The notes below the pieces were generated by a model. It saw only the letters and a list, made by a program, of their open reading frames with translations. It had not been told where the DNA came from and did no database searches. The position numbers were made by a program, and so were the translations under genes. A stretch of 64,000 nucleotides of DNA. Origin: Pandoraea sputorum (lineage in GTDB: Bacteria > Pseudomonadota > Gammaproteobacteria > Burkholderiales > Burkholderiaceae). The stretch spans positions 2,852,001-2,916,000 of the forward strand of contig NZ_CP010431.2 of the NCBI RefSeq assembly GCF_000814845.2. The letters run 5' to 3'. Every line of letters begins with the position of its first letter. Within the stretch, counting starts at the first letter, position 1. Below are positions 55,787-64,000 of this stretch, piece by piece.

Positions 55787-55812
55787 CATATCGATATGCC
55801 TGAGAGGCATAT
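55787..55812 (-). terminator. Tandem palindromes past galE
   Basis: CATATCGATATG (55787-55798) overlaps ATATGCCT / AGGCATAT (55794-55812). They lie about 18 bp past the galE stop on the minus strand, possibly the end of the pel-galE transcript. T tract weak. Confidence 0.45.
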
Positions 55813-55829
55813 TGGACGGGGCTGCCCGA

Positions 55830-56852
55830 TCAGCGATAGCCGTTCGGGTTTTGATGCTGCCAGCGCCAGTGGTCGGCGCACATGCGCGCCAGATCGTGCT
55901 CGGCACGCCAGCCTAGCAGCGCCTGCGCACGCGCCGGATTGGCGTAGGACATGCCGATATCGCCCGAGCGGCGCCCGACGATCTGGAACGGCACCTCACG
56001 GCCGCTGGCGGCCTCGAAGGCGCGCACGACTTCCAGCACGCTGCGCCCTTCCCCCGTGCCCAGATTGACGGTGAACCCGGTATCGAGCTTGCCCAGCCCC
56101 GCCAGCGCCGCCAGATGGCCGCGCGCCAGATCCACTACATGGATGTAATCGCGAATACCGGTGCCGTCCGGCGTGGGCCAATCTCCGCCGTAGACCTTGA
56201 GGACCGGTTGCTTGCCGACGGCGACTTGCGCCACGAACGGCATCAGGTTATTGGGTGTGCCGCCCGGATCTTCGCCGATCAGTCCGCTTTCGTGCGCGCC
56301 AACCGGATTGAAGTACCGCAGCACGCCGATACGCCAGCGCGGATCCGAATGGGCCGTGTCGGTCAGCATCTGTTCGGCCATCAGCTTGGTGTGGCCGTAC
56401 GGATTGGCCGTGGATAGCGCCGCCGTCTCCTCGACCGGGACGGACACCTGATTGCCGTACACCGCCGCCGACGAGCTGAACACCAGATGTCGCACGTCGT
56501 GACGGTCCATCGCCTCGATGAGCGTCAGCAGGCTGCCAAGGTTGTTCTTGTAGTACAGGAATGGCTTCTGAAGCGACTCGCCGATGGACTTGAGCGCCGC
56601 GAAGTGAATCACGCCATCGATGCGGTGACGGGTGAATACGTCTTCCATGACGCTCGCCGAGCAGGCGTCGCCCTCGACAAACACGGGCGCACGCCCGGCA
56701 ATGCGTTCGATGCGCGCCACGGCGTCGCGATGGCTGTTGCACAGGTTATCGAGAATGACGACGTCGTAGCCCGCCGCCAGAAGCTCGACACACGTATGCG
56801 AGCCGATGTAACCGGCGCCGCCGGTAACGAGAATGGTGCCCAGATGGTTCAT
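55830..56852 (-). CDS. galE: UDP-glucose 4-epimerase GalE
   Basis: A 340-residue SDR epimerase converting UDP-glucose and UDP-galactose (or the N-acetyl forms). NAD motif TGGAGYIGSHT; catalytic SSSAAVYG and YGHTK (Tyr, Lys). The ATG at 56852 follows AAGG; the frame stays open further upstream. It lies 139 bp after pelG, so it likely supplies UDP-GalNAc or UDP-galactose for Pel, which is an N-acetylgalactosamine-rich polymer. Confidence 0.92.
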   Translation of the reverse strand: MNHLGTILVTGGAGYIGSHTCVELLAAGYDVVILDNLCNSHRDAVARIERIAGRAPVFVEGDACSASVMEDVFTRHRIDGVIHFAALKSIGESLQKPFLYYKNNLGSLLTLIEAMDRHDVRHLVFSSSAAVYGNQVSVPVEETAALSTANPYGHTKLMAEQMLTDTAHSDPRWRIGVLRYFNPVGAHESGLIGEDPGGTPNNLMPFVAQVAVGKQPVLKVYGGDWPTPDGTGIRDYIHVVDLARGHLAALAGLGKLDTGFTVNLGTGEGRSVLEVVRAFEAASGREVPFQIVGRRSGDIGMSYANPARAQALLGWRAEHDLARMCADHWRWQHQNPNGYR

Positions 56853-56991
56853 GAAGATGCCTTGGCAACGCCCGTGTGGCGTGGCCGATTCGCACAAATG
56901 TGCACGACGATTGCAATCGCGAGACCCGGCATCTTACTCCAGCCGTCCACGCCATGCCACTGGCGGGCGCTGCGCCGGACCCCATAGACGC

Positions 56992-58368
56992 TCAGACGTT
57001 CCGCCCCATGTAAGTATCGTATTCGAGCGCCGCGAGTCGCCGCGTCAGCCGGTGTGCCCCGAGCGCCAGCACGCACAGCAGTGCAAGCGCAAACCCATAC
57101 CCGTACAGGGCAGGCCCGTAGACCAGACTGATCCCGGTGAACAAGGCGTTCAGACACACCAGCAAAGCCGTCAGCGTCAGCACATCGCGACGCCGGTCGA
57201 GGTAGAACAACACGTTGAGAACGCCGAGCAGGAGGACCTGCAATCCGGCCGAGACGACGTCGATGCGCAACAGCGTCTGCCACCCGCTGGGCACACCCAC
57301 GAGCCGCAGCATATCTTCGCCGAACGCGAAGACGAGCAACGTCACAACGGCCTGCACCTTCAGAATCTCGTACAGACCGGTACGCACTGCACGTACCATC
57401 AGCACTCGCGAAGCCGAAATCTGGCGCAGCGTGCCGCCGTGACGCACCGCGTCGAAAAAAGCGGTGTAAGCCTCGGCAAAGTCGGTTTCGATGCGTAGCA
57501 GAAACACCGCCATCCCCGGGATCACGCAAAGATAGGACAGGAAGACCGGCAGATCGTAAAGGGGCGCGGCCCGCAACGGGCCGATCACCGTCATGCCGGT
57601 TGCGGGCCACGCCCAGAACATCAGCTTGTCGATCCACACGCCCAGCCCGAAACAAACGCCGACGCCAACGAGCGAGAGCCGCAGATTACGCGGCACGAAC
57701 ACCGCCCATGAAAGCCAAGTGGACGTGCGGTAATTGCGCGCGACGATGACAGTGAACCCGAGCAGCAGCGCCGTATGACCGATGACGAAGCCGCCCAGCA
57801 GGCCAGTCAGGCCAAACCGTCCCAGCAGCACCGCGCAGACGACCGTCAGACTGTAGCCTGCGCAGAACACGCCGAGAATCGCCCGGTACTGCTTCACGCT
57901 CGTCAGAAACAGCACCACGATCCAGAGGTTGCCCAGCAACACGAAACCGATCCACATCAGCCAGCGATAGGTCAGCGGCTGGTCGGCGAAGAGCGTTTGC
58001 GACAGGAAAAGGCCGATGCCGCCGAGCACGACTGTCGTCACCAGCGAGACTGCATTGAAAGACGGCATTACCGCCTGCGGTTCTCCCGCGAAGAGCCGGT
58101 CGCTCAGATAACGCGTGAACGCGAGCTGGACCAGCCCGGTCGCGATCACGCTCGACGCGATCAGGTAGGTCACCGACACTTGAAAATGCGTGAGGACGAC
58201 CTGCGGATGCACTTGCGCGAGACTCATCAACCCGACAAGCACCACACCGACCATCGACAGCACCAGCGGCCCCGCACTGATGATCCCGGCGTAGCTATAG
58301 GCCGCAAGCGTGCCCGACAGCGTATCGCTGCGCAGCAGACGCCGAAGTTCGAACCCGATCCCGGCCAT
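56992..58368 (-). CDS. pelG: Pel polysaccharide membrane transporter PelG
   Basis: A 458-residue integral membrane protein with about 12 helices; GIGFELRRLLRSDTLSGTLAAY at the N-terminus is characteristic. PelG with PelD and PelE forms the inner-membrane synthase and export complex for Pel. It starts on the TGATG overlap with pelF (one shared base), so the two are translationally coupled. The frame is complete. Confidence 0.92.
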   Translation of the reverse strand: MAGIGFELRRLLRSDTLSGTLAAYSYAGIISAGPLVLSMVGVVLVGLMSLAQVHPQVVLTHFQVSVTYLIASSVIATGLVQLAFTRYLSDRLFAGEPQAVMPSFNAVSLVTTVVLGGIGLFLSQTLFADQPLTYRWLMWIGFVLLGNLWIVVLFLTSVKQYRAILGVFCAGYSLTVVCAVLLGRFGLTGLLGGFVIGHTALLLGFTVIVARNYRTSTWLSWAVFVPRNLRLSLVGVGVCFGLGVWIDKLMFWAWPATGMTVIGPLRAAPLYDLPVFLSYLCVIPGMAVFLLRIETDFAEAYTAFFDAVRHGGTLRQISASRVLMVRAVRTGLYEILKVQAVVTLLVFAFGEDMLRLVGVPSGWQTLLRIDVVSAGLQVLLLGVLNVLFYLDRRRDVLTLTALLVCLNALFTGISLVYGPALYGYGFALALLCVLALGAHRLTRRLAALEYDTYMGRNV

Positions 58369-60098
58369 CAGCGCTCGCCTCCCTGCACGCCCGGCATGTC
58401 CGGCATGTCCGGTGTATGGTCTTCGTTCATCCAGCGCCAGTACAGCGTGCGATAGGCATCGCGAACGGTGTCGAGGCGATAGTGCCGTTCCACGCGAGCG
58501 ATACCGGCAGCGCTTGCGGCCTGCCATGCCGACGGCTCCATCACGTCGACGATGGCGGCGGCCAGCGCTTCGGGGTCGGCCATCGGCACAATGCGCCCCG
58601 ACCGCCCCAGCGCGCGGTCTTCCGGATCACCGCCCTCGATCAGTTGACGGCATGCGCCGACGTCCGTCGCCACCACCGGCACCCCGGCGGCCGCCGCTTC
58701 GAGCATGACAAGGGGTAACGCCTCGGACACCGACGACAGCGCCAGCACGCCGATCTTCGGCAGCACCGACTCGACGGCGCGATAGCCCATAAACCTCACC
58801 TGATACTCCATCCCCAGACTCGCCGCGAGGTCGCGGCACTCTTGCGCATACGCCCGGTCTTCGGTGTCCGGGCCGACGATCCAGCCCTGCACGTCGGGCC
58901 GCGCACGATAAGCGATGAAGAGCGCGCGCAGGAAGGTCTTGATGTCCTTGACCGGTACCACGCGCCCGATCAGCGCAACGACGGGGGGAATGTCGTCCCC
59001 CGCCACGCCACCGACTCCTTTGACACGTTTCTCCCGAAGCGCCGCAAAGCGCGCAATGTCGACGCCGTTGGCGATGCAGCGGGTCTTGTGCGCAGGCGCG
59101 CCGTCGCCGATCTGTCTCAGCCGGTTGCCCTCGTATAGCGACACGATCTCGTTCGCCGTGTCGTAGCAGACCCGCCCGATGGCTTCGAAGAACCGCATCC
59201 AGAGATTCTGGAAGTACCCCACACGCGAGATGTCGCGCTCGAATGGCCCCCGGTTGTCCCGCAACCACTCGCTTTGCAGCAGGTCGAGCTTGCGCTCCTT
59301 CGTATAGCTGCCGTGTTCGGTCACCAGCAATGCGCGCCCGTTCGTCATGCGCAGCATTGCGCCGAGCAACCCCGCGTAGCCCGTCGACACCGTGTGATAC
59401 ATGCGGGCGGGCGGCAATGCGCTGGCGATGCGTGCGAGTTGCCAGATCGGTCGATGCATCGCGCGAACCGTCCAGAAGTAGTCCGTGAACGACGGGTCAT
59501 GGCAAAACCTTTCGTATCGCTCGGTGATGAATTCCCAGGACCGTTCGCTGTGCAGGAACGCCGAGGGAGACAGCGGCTGGCCGTCGCGCAGCAGCGGCAG
59601 AAGGTGCCCGAGCATGCTGCGCAGGCCATCGACTTTCATGTATCCCGCAGCGTCCGGCATCGCTCCGCCACCCGCCGCCCCCGACCGGCTCTCGTAGCGC
59701 TGACGAAACAGATCGTGCATCCGGGCGACGCGGGCAAAGGCTTCGGCGTCGCCCGCACGCTTCCGGGATGGAGTGCGCGCATCCTCGACGTCTGTCGGCG
59801 TCGCGCACGACGCGTCCGTCTCGTACAGGTAATGCGCTTCGAAATGCGTGACGTTCGCGGGCAACAGGTAGACCGGCGCACCGTAATCTTCACGGCGGCT
59901 GCCAATGAACACGACGGAGAACGTCAGGTCGGGAAACGCCCTGATCAGTTGGTCGACCCAGGACGACACGCCGCCACGCACGTAGGGGAAGGTGCCTTCG
60001 AGCAAGAGCGCCACATCTGCCATCGCGGGCGTCGTTGCGATGTCAGCCCCAGTGCGGGACGACGGTTCGGGCGACGCTGGGGACGTGGACGAAGCCAT
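58368..60098 (-). CDS. pelF: Pel polysaccharide glycosyltransferase PelF
   Basis: A 576-residue cytosolic GT4-type glycosyltransferase that builds Pel from UDP-GalNAc and UDP-GlcNAc. VALLLEGTFPYVRGGVSSWV near the N-terminus, TEHGSYTKERK, and the EALPLVMLE motif (E-x7-E) are present. The ATG at 60098 gives a 25-residue leader before the family start; MADVALLLEG is another option. It follows pelE by 5 bp. Complex with PelD, PelE and PelG. Confidence 0.92.
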   Translation of the reverse strand: MASSTSPASPEPSSRTGADIATTPAMADVALLLEGTFPYVRGGVSSWVDQLIRAFPDLTFSVVFIGSRREDYGAPVYLLPANVTHFEAHYLYETDASCATPTDVEDARTPSRKRAGDAEAFARVARMHDLFRQRYESRSGAAGGGAMPDAAGYMKVDGLRSMLGHLLPLLRDGQPLSPSAFLHSERSWEFITERYERFCHDPSFTDYFWTVRAMHRPIWQLARIASALPPARMYHTVSTGYAGLLGAMLRMTNGRALLVTEHGSYTKERKLDLLQSEWLRDNRGPFERDISRVGYFQNLWMRFFEAIGRVCYDTANEIVSLYEGNRLRQIGDGAPAHKTRCIANGVDIARFAALREKRVKGVGGVAGDDIPPVVALIGRVVPVKDIKTFLRALFIAYRARPDVQGWIVGPDTEDRAYAQECRDLAASLGMEYQVRFMGYRAVESVLPKIGVLALSSVSEALPLVMLEAAAAGVPVVATDVGACRQLIEGGDPEDRALGRSGRIVPMADPEALAAAIVDVMEPSAWQAASAAGIARVERHYRLDTVRDAYRTLYWRWMNEDHTPDMPDMPGVQGGER

Positions 60099-60103
60099 GG
60101 GAT

Positions 60104-61255
60104 TCAGCGCGTCCAGAAGCGCACGGCGGGTTGAACGACCGGCGAGGCGGTGACATTGGACACGCTCTTCGCCCCGGTCACACCGGCACCCAGCCCACCC
60201 AGCAACAGCGAAACGCGGTCGTAGCGGCGCCGCTGGAACGCGGCTTCCGCCAGCCACGGCAACAGGCGTTCGGTCGGAAAGCTGTGGAACTGCGCCTGAC
60301 GCAAATGCATTTCGGCCACGTCGGGGTTCTCGCGCATCAGCGCACAGCGGCCCAACAGATACCACATGGACGCATCGTCTTCGTGCTGCTCAAGTGCATC
60401 GCGCGCGAACTTTTCGACGCGCTCCAGCGTGAAGCGCAGGACCTCACCGCGCACGAGGTTCTGGTAAATCAGTTCCCAGTAGAGTTGCGCGAGACAGACG
60501 CAGGCGTGTGCGCGTTCATCGTCGTCCTCGGCCGCCTCGTGCCGGTCGCGCATCACGAAGATCTGCTGCATGATCCGCTTCTCCATTCCGTCGAGAATGC
60601 CGTACGCGAGCAGGCGCACCTCCTCCACCGGGTCCGCCAGCAGGTCGCGCGCAATCTCGCTCGAGACCCGCGAGGGCAGCGCCTGCACGGAGATCAGCGC
60701 GGCAACGCGATCGTCGCGCTCGCCCTGCACGTTACGCAGCCGGGCGCGCAGACGCATGCCCGCGCCGTGACGCACGCGCGCCACGAGGTGCGAGACGAAA
60801 CCCGGTGTCTCCACGCGGCCCGCTGGCAGCGACTCGCGCGGTGGCGGGAACAGATACCCCATCAGCAGCACGCCCATCACGACGACCATGCCCGCCACCG
60901 GCAGGAAAAATGTCACCAGCGCGATATGCCCGAACACGCCACGACGGTCTCGATAGCTCGCAGGCAGCGCGCACGTCACGAACCCACCGGCAAGCAGTGC
61001 AGCGATTGCCTGCCATGCCAGCACGGCGGGCATGGCATCGTGAACAAGGCTTGTGGCGGCCGGTGTGATGAACGGTGTGTCCCACGTTGCCGCTTGCAAA
61101 ACGAGTCGCAGCACGTGCCACTGCGCCGCGACGGCGAGCACCGCCAAGGCCAGTGTCAGCGCCCAACGGATGACTCGCACACCACGCGCCGCGCCCCGTT
61201 GCCGGAGTCGCCAGACGGCGCTTGCGGATCCGCTTGTCGAATGGCGTTCAGGCAT
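60104..61255 (-). CDS. pelE: Pel biosynthesis protein PelE
   Basis: A 383-residue inner-membrane protein. Hydrophobic segments at about 30-50, 75-100 and 110-135, then a mainly helical cytoplasmic part with TPR-like repeats (WYLLGRCALMRENPDVAEMH). It overlaps the pelD stop by 8 bp (ATGCCTGA), so it is coupled. PelE links PelD to the synthase. Confidence 0.88.
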   Translation of the reverse strand: MPERHSTSGSASAVWRLRQRGAARGVRVIRWALTLALAVLAVAAQWHVLRLVLQAATWDTPFITPAATSLVHDAMPAVLAWQAIAALLAGGFVTCALPASYRDRRGVFGHIALVTFFLPVAGMVVVMGVLLMGYLFPPPRESLPAGRVETPGFVSHLVARVRHGAGMRLRARLRNVQGERDDRVAALISVQALPSRVSSEIARDLLADPVEEVRLLAYGILDGMEKRIMQQIFVMRDRHEAAEDDDERAHACVCLAQLYWELIYQNLVRGEVLRFTLERVEKFARDALEQHEDDASMWYLLGRCALMRENPDVAEMHLRQAQFHSFPTERLLPWLAEAAFQRRRYDRVSLLLGGLGAGVTGAKSVSNVTASPVVQPAVRFWTR

Positions 61256-62717
61256 GATCGACGCAGCGCTCCATCAGTTTGAGCAGACCGTCGCCCGGGG
61301 CGTCGGCATCGACGTGTGCGGTGTGCACGGCAATATGGCCGCTCTGGAAATCGACGTCGTATTGCTGACGCAGCAACGTCTCCACACGCATCAGATAACC
61401 GTCGATGCCGTGCTCGTCCGTGATGGGCATAAGCGCGATGGCGATTTGCCGCCGCGGCGTACCGATCGTCCACATGGCGTCGAGTGCCCGGCGTTGGCGC
61501 ACCGTCTGTTCGAACAACGAGTCGCCTCGCGCACCACGCGGAAACGCCAGCGCGACCAGCGACGACTCGATGCCGCTCGCGCGCTTGAGGCGCGCAAGCC
61601 GTCCGAGTTCCAGCGCGAAGTCATACGGGGCTTGTGGCACCAAGGCTCTGACGCTTGCGACGAGCGGCTGATGCGCGACGCCGTCGGCGTAGTACGCGAG
61701 CAGCACCAACAACAGTTGCAAGTTGTCGTGATTGAGCGCGAGGAACGGCATGCGCCGCACGATCAGCACACTATTGAGCGCCCCTTCGGCGTCAAGCAAT
61801 GGCACACAGGCAAGATAGGGACTGCCGTCGCTGGCGGCATCGTCGGCCTTCACGTGAGCCAGCGTGCCTTCGCGCAGACAGTGCCGCACCAATGGGTCGT
61901 CGACGTCCGGCTCGAACCCTTCCCCGACCCGCGCAATGGGTGTCGTCGTCAGCCGGTCGCCACGCACCGGAAACAAGGCGGCAACTTCGATCTGGCATGT
62001 CAGCGCAGCGAATTCGAGCATCGGTTGTGCGTTGGGCAGGCCGCCGGGTGCGCCATGAACATCGCCCGAACGCCGCACAGTAAGGTCGCGCAGACGCGTC
62101 AATGCATCGCGCAACGTGACGGGACGCGCCAGCAGATCACGCTCCAGTCGCTCATGCGACACGCGCAGCAAATAGTGATTGTGGGTAATCGCGACGAGGC
62201 GGTCGCTGTAGTAAGCGTTGATGCCTTGCGATCTGAGCGCGCGATGGGACCAGATGTCGCAGAAGTGACCCGCGATGAGCGCCATCGTCATACCCCCCGC
62301 AAAGTGCGCCATCGGAAACGGCGCGCCGGAAGGGCCGCACAGAACATGCCACGCTGCCATGAGCATGGCGCCGCTCGCGGCTCCGGCCAGCGAGCCGTAG
62401 CGCAGGGCGCCAATGAGCGAAACGAGCCAGAGCCACGGAAATTGCGTGGTGAGCAGCAAAGGATCGTCGGGACGCAGCCGCCAGGCCACGAGCACCGCGA
62501 TCAGCGTGGTGATCAAAACCTCCAGCAGCGCAAAGGGCCGCGACATGGCCGGTGCAACCCGCCGCCCCCAGCGCCCTAGATTTCCGAGCGGTTGCGATCG
62601 GCGTACGCGCGTCGTCGATGACGATGACGACGGTGATGACGTCGATGCGCCGGAAGCCGAAGGAGATGACGAAGCACCGGCGCGATGGGCGCTCGCCGGT
62701 TCGGCGTCGGTATGCAT
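61248..62717 (-). CDS. pelD: Pel biosynthesis c-di-GMP receptor PelD
   Basis: A 489-residue inner-membrane protein. Ser/Ala-rich N-terminus, about four membrane segments (65-170), a GAF-type domain (about 210-340) and a degenerate GGDEF domain that lacks the GGDEF motif. An RALD motif (about 411-414) matches the RxxD c-di-GMP binding site, so Pel synthesis is likely switched on by c-di-GMP. GGGGA precedes the ATG. The first gene of the D-E-F-G-galE unit; upstream lies a metallophosphoesterase, not pelC. Confidence 0.9.
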   Translation of the reverse strand: MHTDAEPASAHRAGASSSPSASGASTSSPSSSSSTTRVRRSQPLGNLGRWGRRVAPAMSRPFALLEVLITTLIAVLVAWRLRPDDPLLLTTQFPWLWLVSLIGALRYGSLAGAASGAMLMAAWHVLCGPSGAPFPMAHFAGGMTMALIAGHFCDIWSHRALRSQGINAYYSDRLVAITHNHYLLRVSHERLERDLLARPVTLRDALTRLRDLTVRRSGDVHGAPGGLPNAQPMLEFAALTCQIEVAALFPVRGDRLTTTPIARVGEGFEPDVDDPLVRHCLREGTLAHVKADDAASDGSPYLACVPLLDAEGALNSVLIVRRMPFLALNHDNLQLLLVLLAYYADGVAHQPLVASVRALVPQAPYDFALELGRLARLKRASGIESSLVALAFPRGARGDSLFEQTVRQRRALDAMWTIGTPRRQIAIALMPITDEHGIDGYLMRVETLLRQQYDVDFQSGHIAVHTAHVDADAPGDGLLKLMERCVDHA

Positions 62718-62979
62718 GATTCCCCGTTATCAGAAAGCGCCCTGCCCGGCCTTTTCATTCATGCCTGGGTCATGGGCCACGGATCGACAGTTCCTGTGAA
62801 AGACCCGTCGCTCCCGTCCCGCGAATCTTGCGCACCGGGACGGCCTTTGACTGCTGATCCGAACTGATCTCGTATGTTTGATGGAGAAGCACTTTACACA
62901 CGCGCAGTCCTACTTTCGTCCCCTTTTTTTCCCGCTGCCAACCCGCATGAATGCTCAGGATACCGACGCAAGCGCCCCC

Positions 62980-63804
62980 TTACAGGGGTTCGCCGTCGAA
63001 CGAAAACGGCCCCTCGTGCGGACCGACGTAAGCGAGATGTGTACGCAAGCCCGCGCCCGGTTGCCACAGGTGCATGGCGAAACCCGGCGGCTCCAGCGTG
63101 ACCGATCCCGGCGCACCCGTGGCCAGCCCGAGCGTAATCTGATGCGCGGTCGACACACACGTACTCGCCATGATCCCCGGCGCCCCCTCCACACTCGCAT
63201 GAATGCTCCGATGCAGATGCCCGCAGATCACCCGCTCGATGTGACGATGCTGCGATACCACCTGCGCAAACCCTGCACGCCCCTGCGCAGAAAGGCCGTA
63301 GCCGTCCATAAACTCGATGCCCGTATCGAACGGCGGATGGTGCATGGCAATGATCGTCGGGCGTCCCTCGCAGGCGTGGAGCTGCTCGTCGAGCCACGCA
63401 AGTCGCGCGTCGCACAAATGGCCGCCCGCGCTCGGCGGGTCTTGCGTATCGAGTGTCAAAACAGTGAGCGGTCCGAGATCGACGCGGTACTGCACGAACG
63501 GATCGTTCGAATGCAGATAGGCATGTTCCGGAAAAGCATCGCGCAGCCCTTCGCGATGATCGTGATTGCCGACCACCAGGTAGAGCGGTATTTCGAGGTC
63601 CGCCAGGCACTCACGAAGTACTTCGTATTCCGATAGATGCGGCGTGTCGATCAGGTCGCCCGTTGCGATGACCGCGTCAGGCCGTGGCGTCCACCGATTG
63701 ATGGTGGCGATCGTATTGCGCAAGGCGCGCGCGGTGTCGACGCGTGCGCAGGCGAGCATGCCCGGACGCGTAATGTGGAGGTCGGTGATCTGACAGAGCA
63801 GCAT
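62980..63804 (-). CDS. Metallophosphoesterase, CpdA-like
   Basis: A 274-residue calcineurin-type phosphoesterase. Metal-binding motifs D-x-H (QITDLHITRPG), GDLIDT, GNHDH, MHHPP and GHLHR are all kept. GAGGAA precedes the ATG at 63804; an in-frame TTG five codons upstream is possible. Family members split cAMP or other phosphodiesters; CpdA-like cyclic nucleotide action is plausible but unproved. Same strand as pelD with 262 bp between. Confidence 0.88.
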   Translation of the reverse strand: MLLCQITDLHITRPGMLACARVDTARALRNTIATINRWTPRPDAVIATGDLIDTPHLSEYEVLRECLADLEIPLYLVVGNHDHREGLRDAFPEHAYLHSNDPFVQYRVDLGPLTVLTLDTQDPPSAGGHLCDARLAWLDEQLHACEGRPTIIAMHHPPFDTGIEFMDGYGLSAQGRAGFAQVVSQHRHIERVICGHLHRSIHASVEGAPGIMASTCVSTAHQITLGLATGAPGSVTLEPPGFAMHLWQPGAGLRTHLAYVGPHEGPFSFDGEPL

Positions 63805-64000
63805 GAAGCGGTTCCTCAATGTCGATGGGCGGCGTCACGCTAGCCATCGTAAATGACACCCGAATGACCAACCAAAAGACGCCCGTCGGCGCAAGCCCTA
63901 AAACGCTAGGGAAACCCCCAAAGCCCGCCCAGCAAGGGATTGCGCGGAGGCATGACCGGAGATGCCCGCAGATACCGGGGTTTTGCCATCAAGAACAAGA
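63805..64000. other. Right end of window, no gene seen
   Basis: About 196 bp past the phosphoesterase start, presumably its promoter. No coding frame or repeat is recognised; genes beyond are unknown. Confidence 0.5.

Noticed and set aside
62718..62979. A small gene between pelD and the phosphoesterase
   Set aside because: Frames here lack a ribosome site and any coding pattern.

Overview
The window is GC-rich chromosomal DNA with dense protein-coding genes, most of them on the minus strand. Gene content and protein style point to a betaproteobacterium of the Burkholderiaceae, possibly Pandoraea or a close relative. That placement is inferred from recognisable families and was not tested by any search. 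I saw no rRNA, tRNA, CRISPR array, insertion sequence or phage gene. Several long antisense reading frames are high-GC shadows of real genes.

Left part (1-20.3 kb): the end of a branched-chain amino acid ABC importer (livM partial, livH, livK-like binding protein); an FtsK-type DNA translocase with a short membrane domain; a GT42/DUF115-like sugar transferase; a large membrane GGDEF-EAL protein; an N-acyl amino acid synthase (FeeM-like); a MarR regulator with an EmrB-type drug exporter; an autotransporter; and a membrane diguanylate cyclase.

Middle part (20.6-37.7 kb): an IclR-controlled cluster holds a spermidine-type ABC importer (Tat-exported binding protein, ATPase, fused double permease), an AMP-forming acyl-CoA ligase and a crotonase. 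One 16-bp motif (TTATC-N7-RATA) occurs twice in the iclR promoter and twice in the crotonase promoter, suggesting one regulon for an unidentified carboxylic acid. A solitary atpC follows. Then come a 2-hydroxyacid dehydrogenase with a DASS anion transporter, glutathione reductase, a Na+-dependent NSS transporter, a PhyH-type dioxygenase and small proteins.

Right part (37.8-64 kb): the NAD-linked molybdenum formate dehydrogenase operon fdsG-B-A-C-D has its ModE/LysR-like regulator next to it, with matching inverted repeats ATATG-N10-CATA. A second, FdhF/YdeP-type molybdoenzyme is transcribed divergently from the regulator and is coupled to a tiny winged-helix protein. A fatty-acid desaturase follows, then a Fur-box-headed iron uptake operon (DUF3325-like, DUF3649-like, PepSY, TonB receptor) closed by a clear terminator, then ferredoxin-NADP reductase. 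The last block is pelD-E-F-G-galE for Pel polysaccharide, without pelA, pelB or pelC in the window, and a metallophosphoesterase. With two GGDEF proteins and the PelD receptor, cyclic-di-GMP control is a recurring theme.
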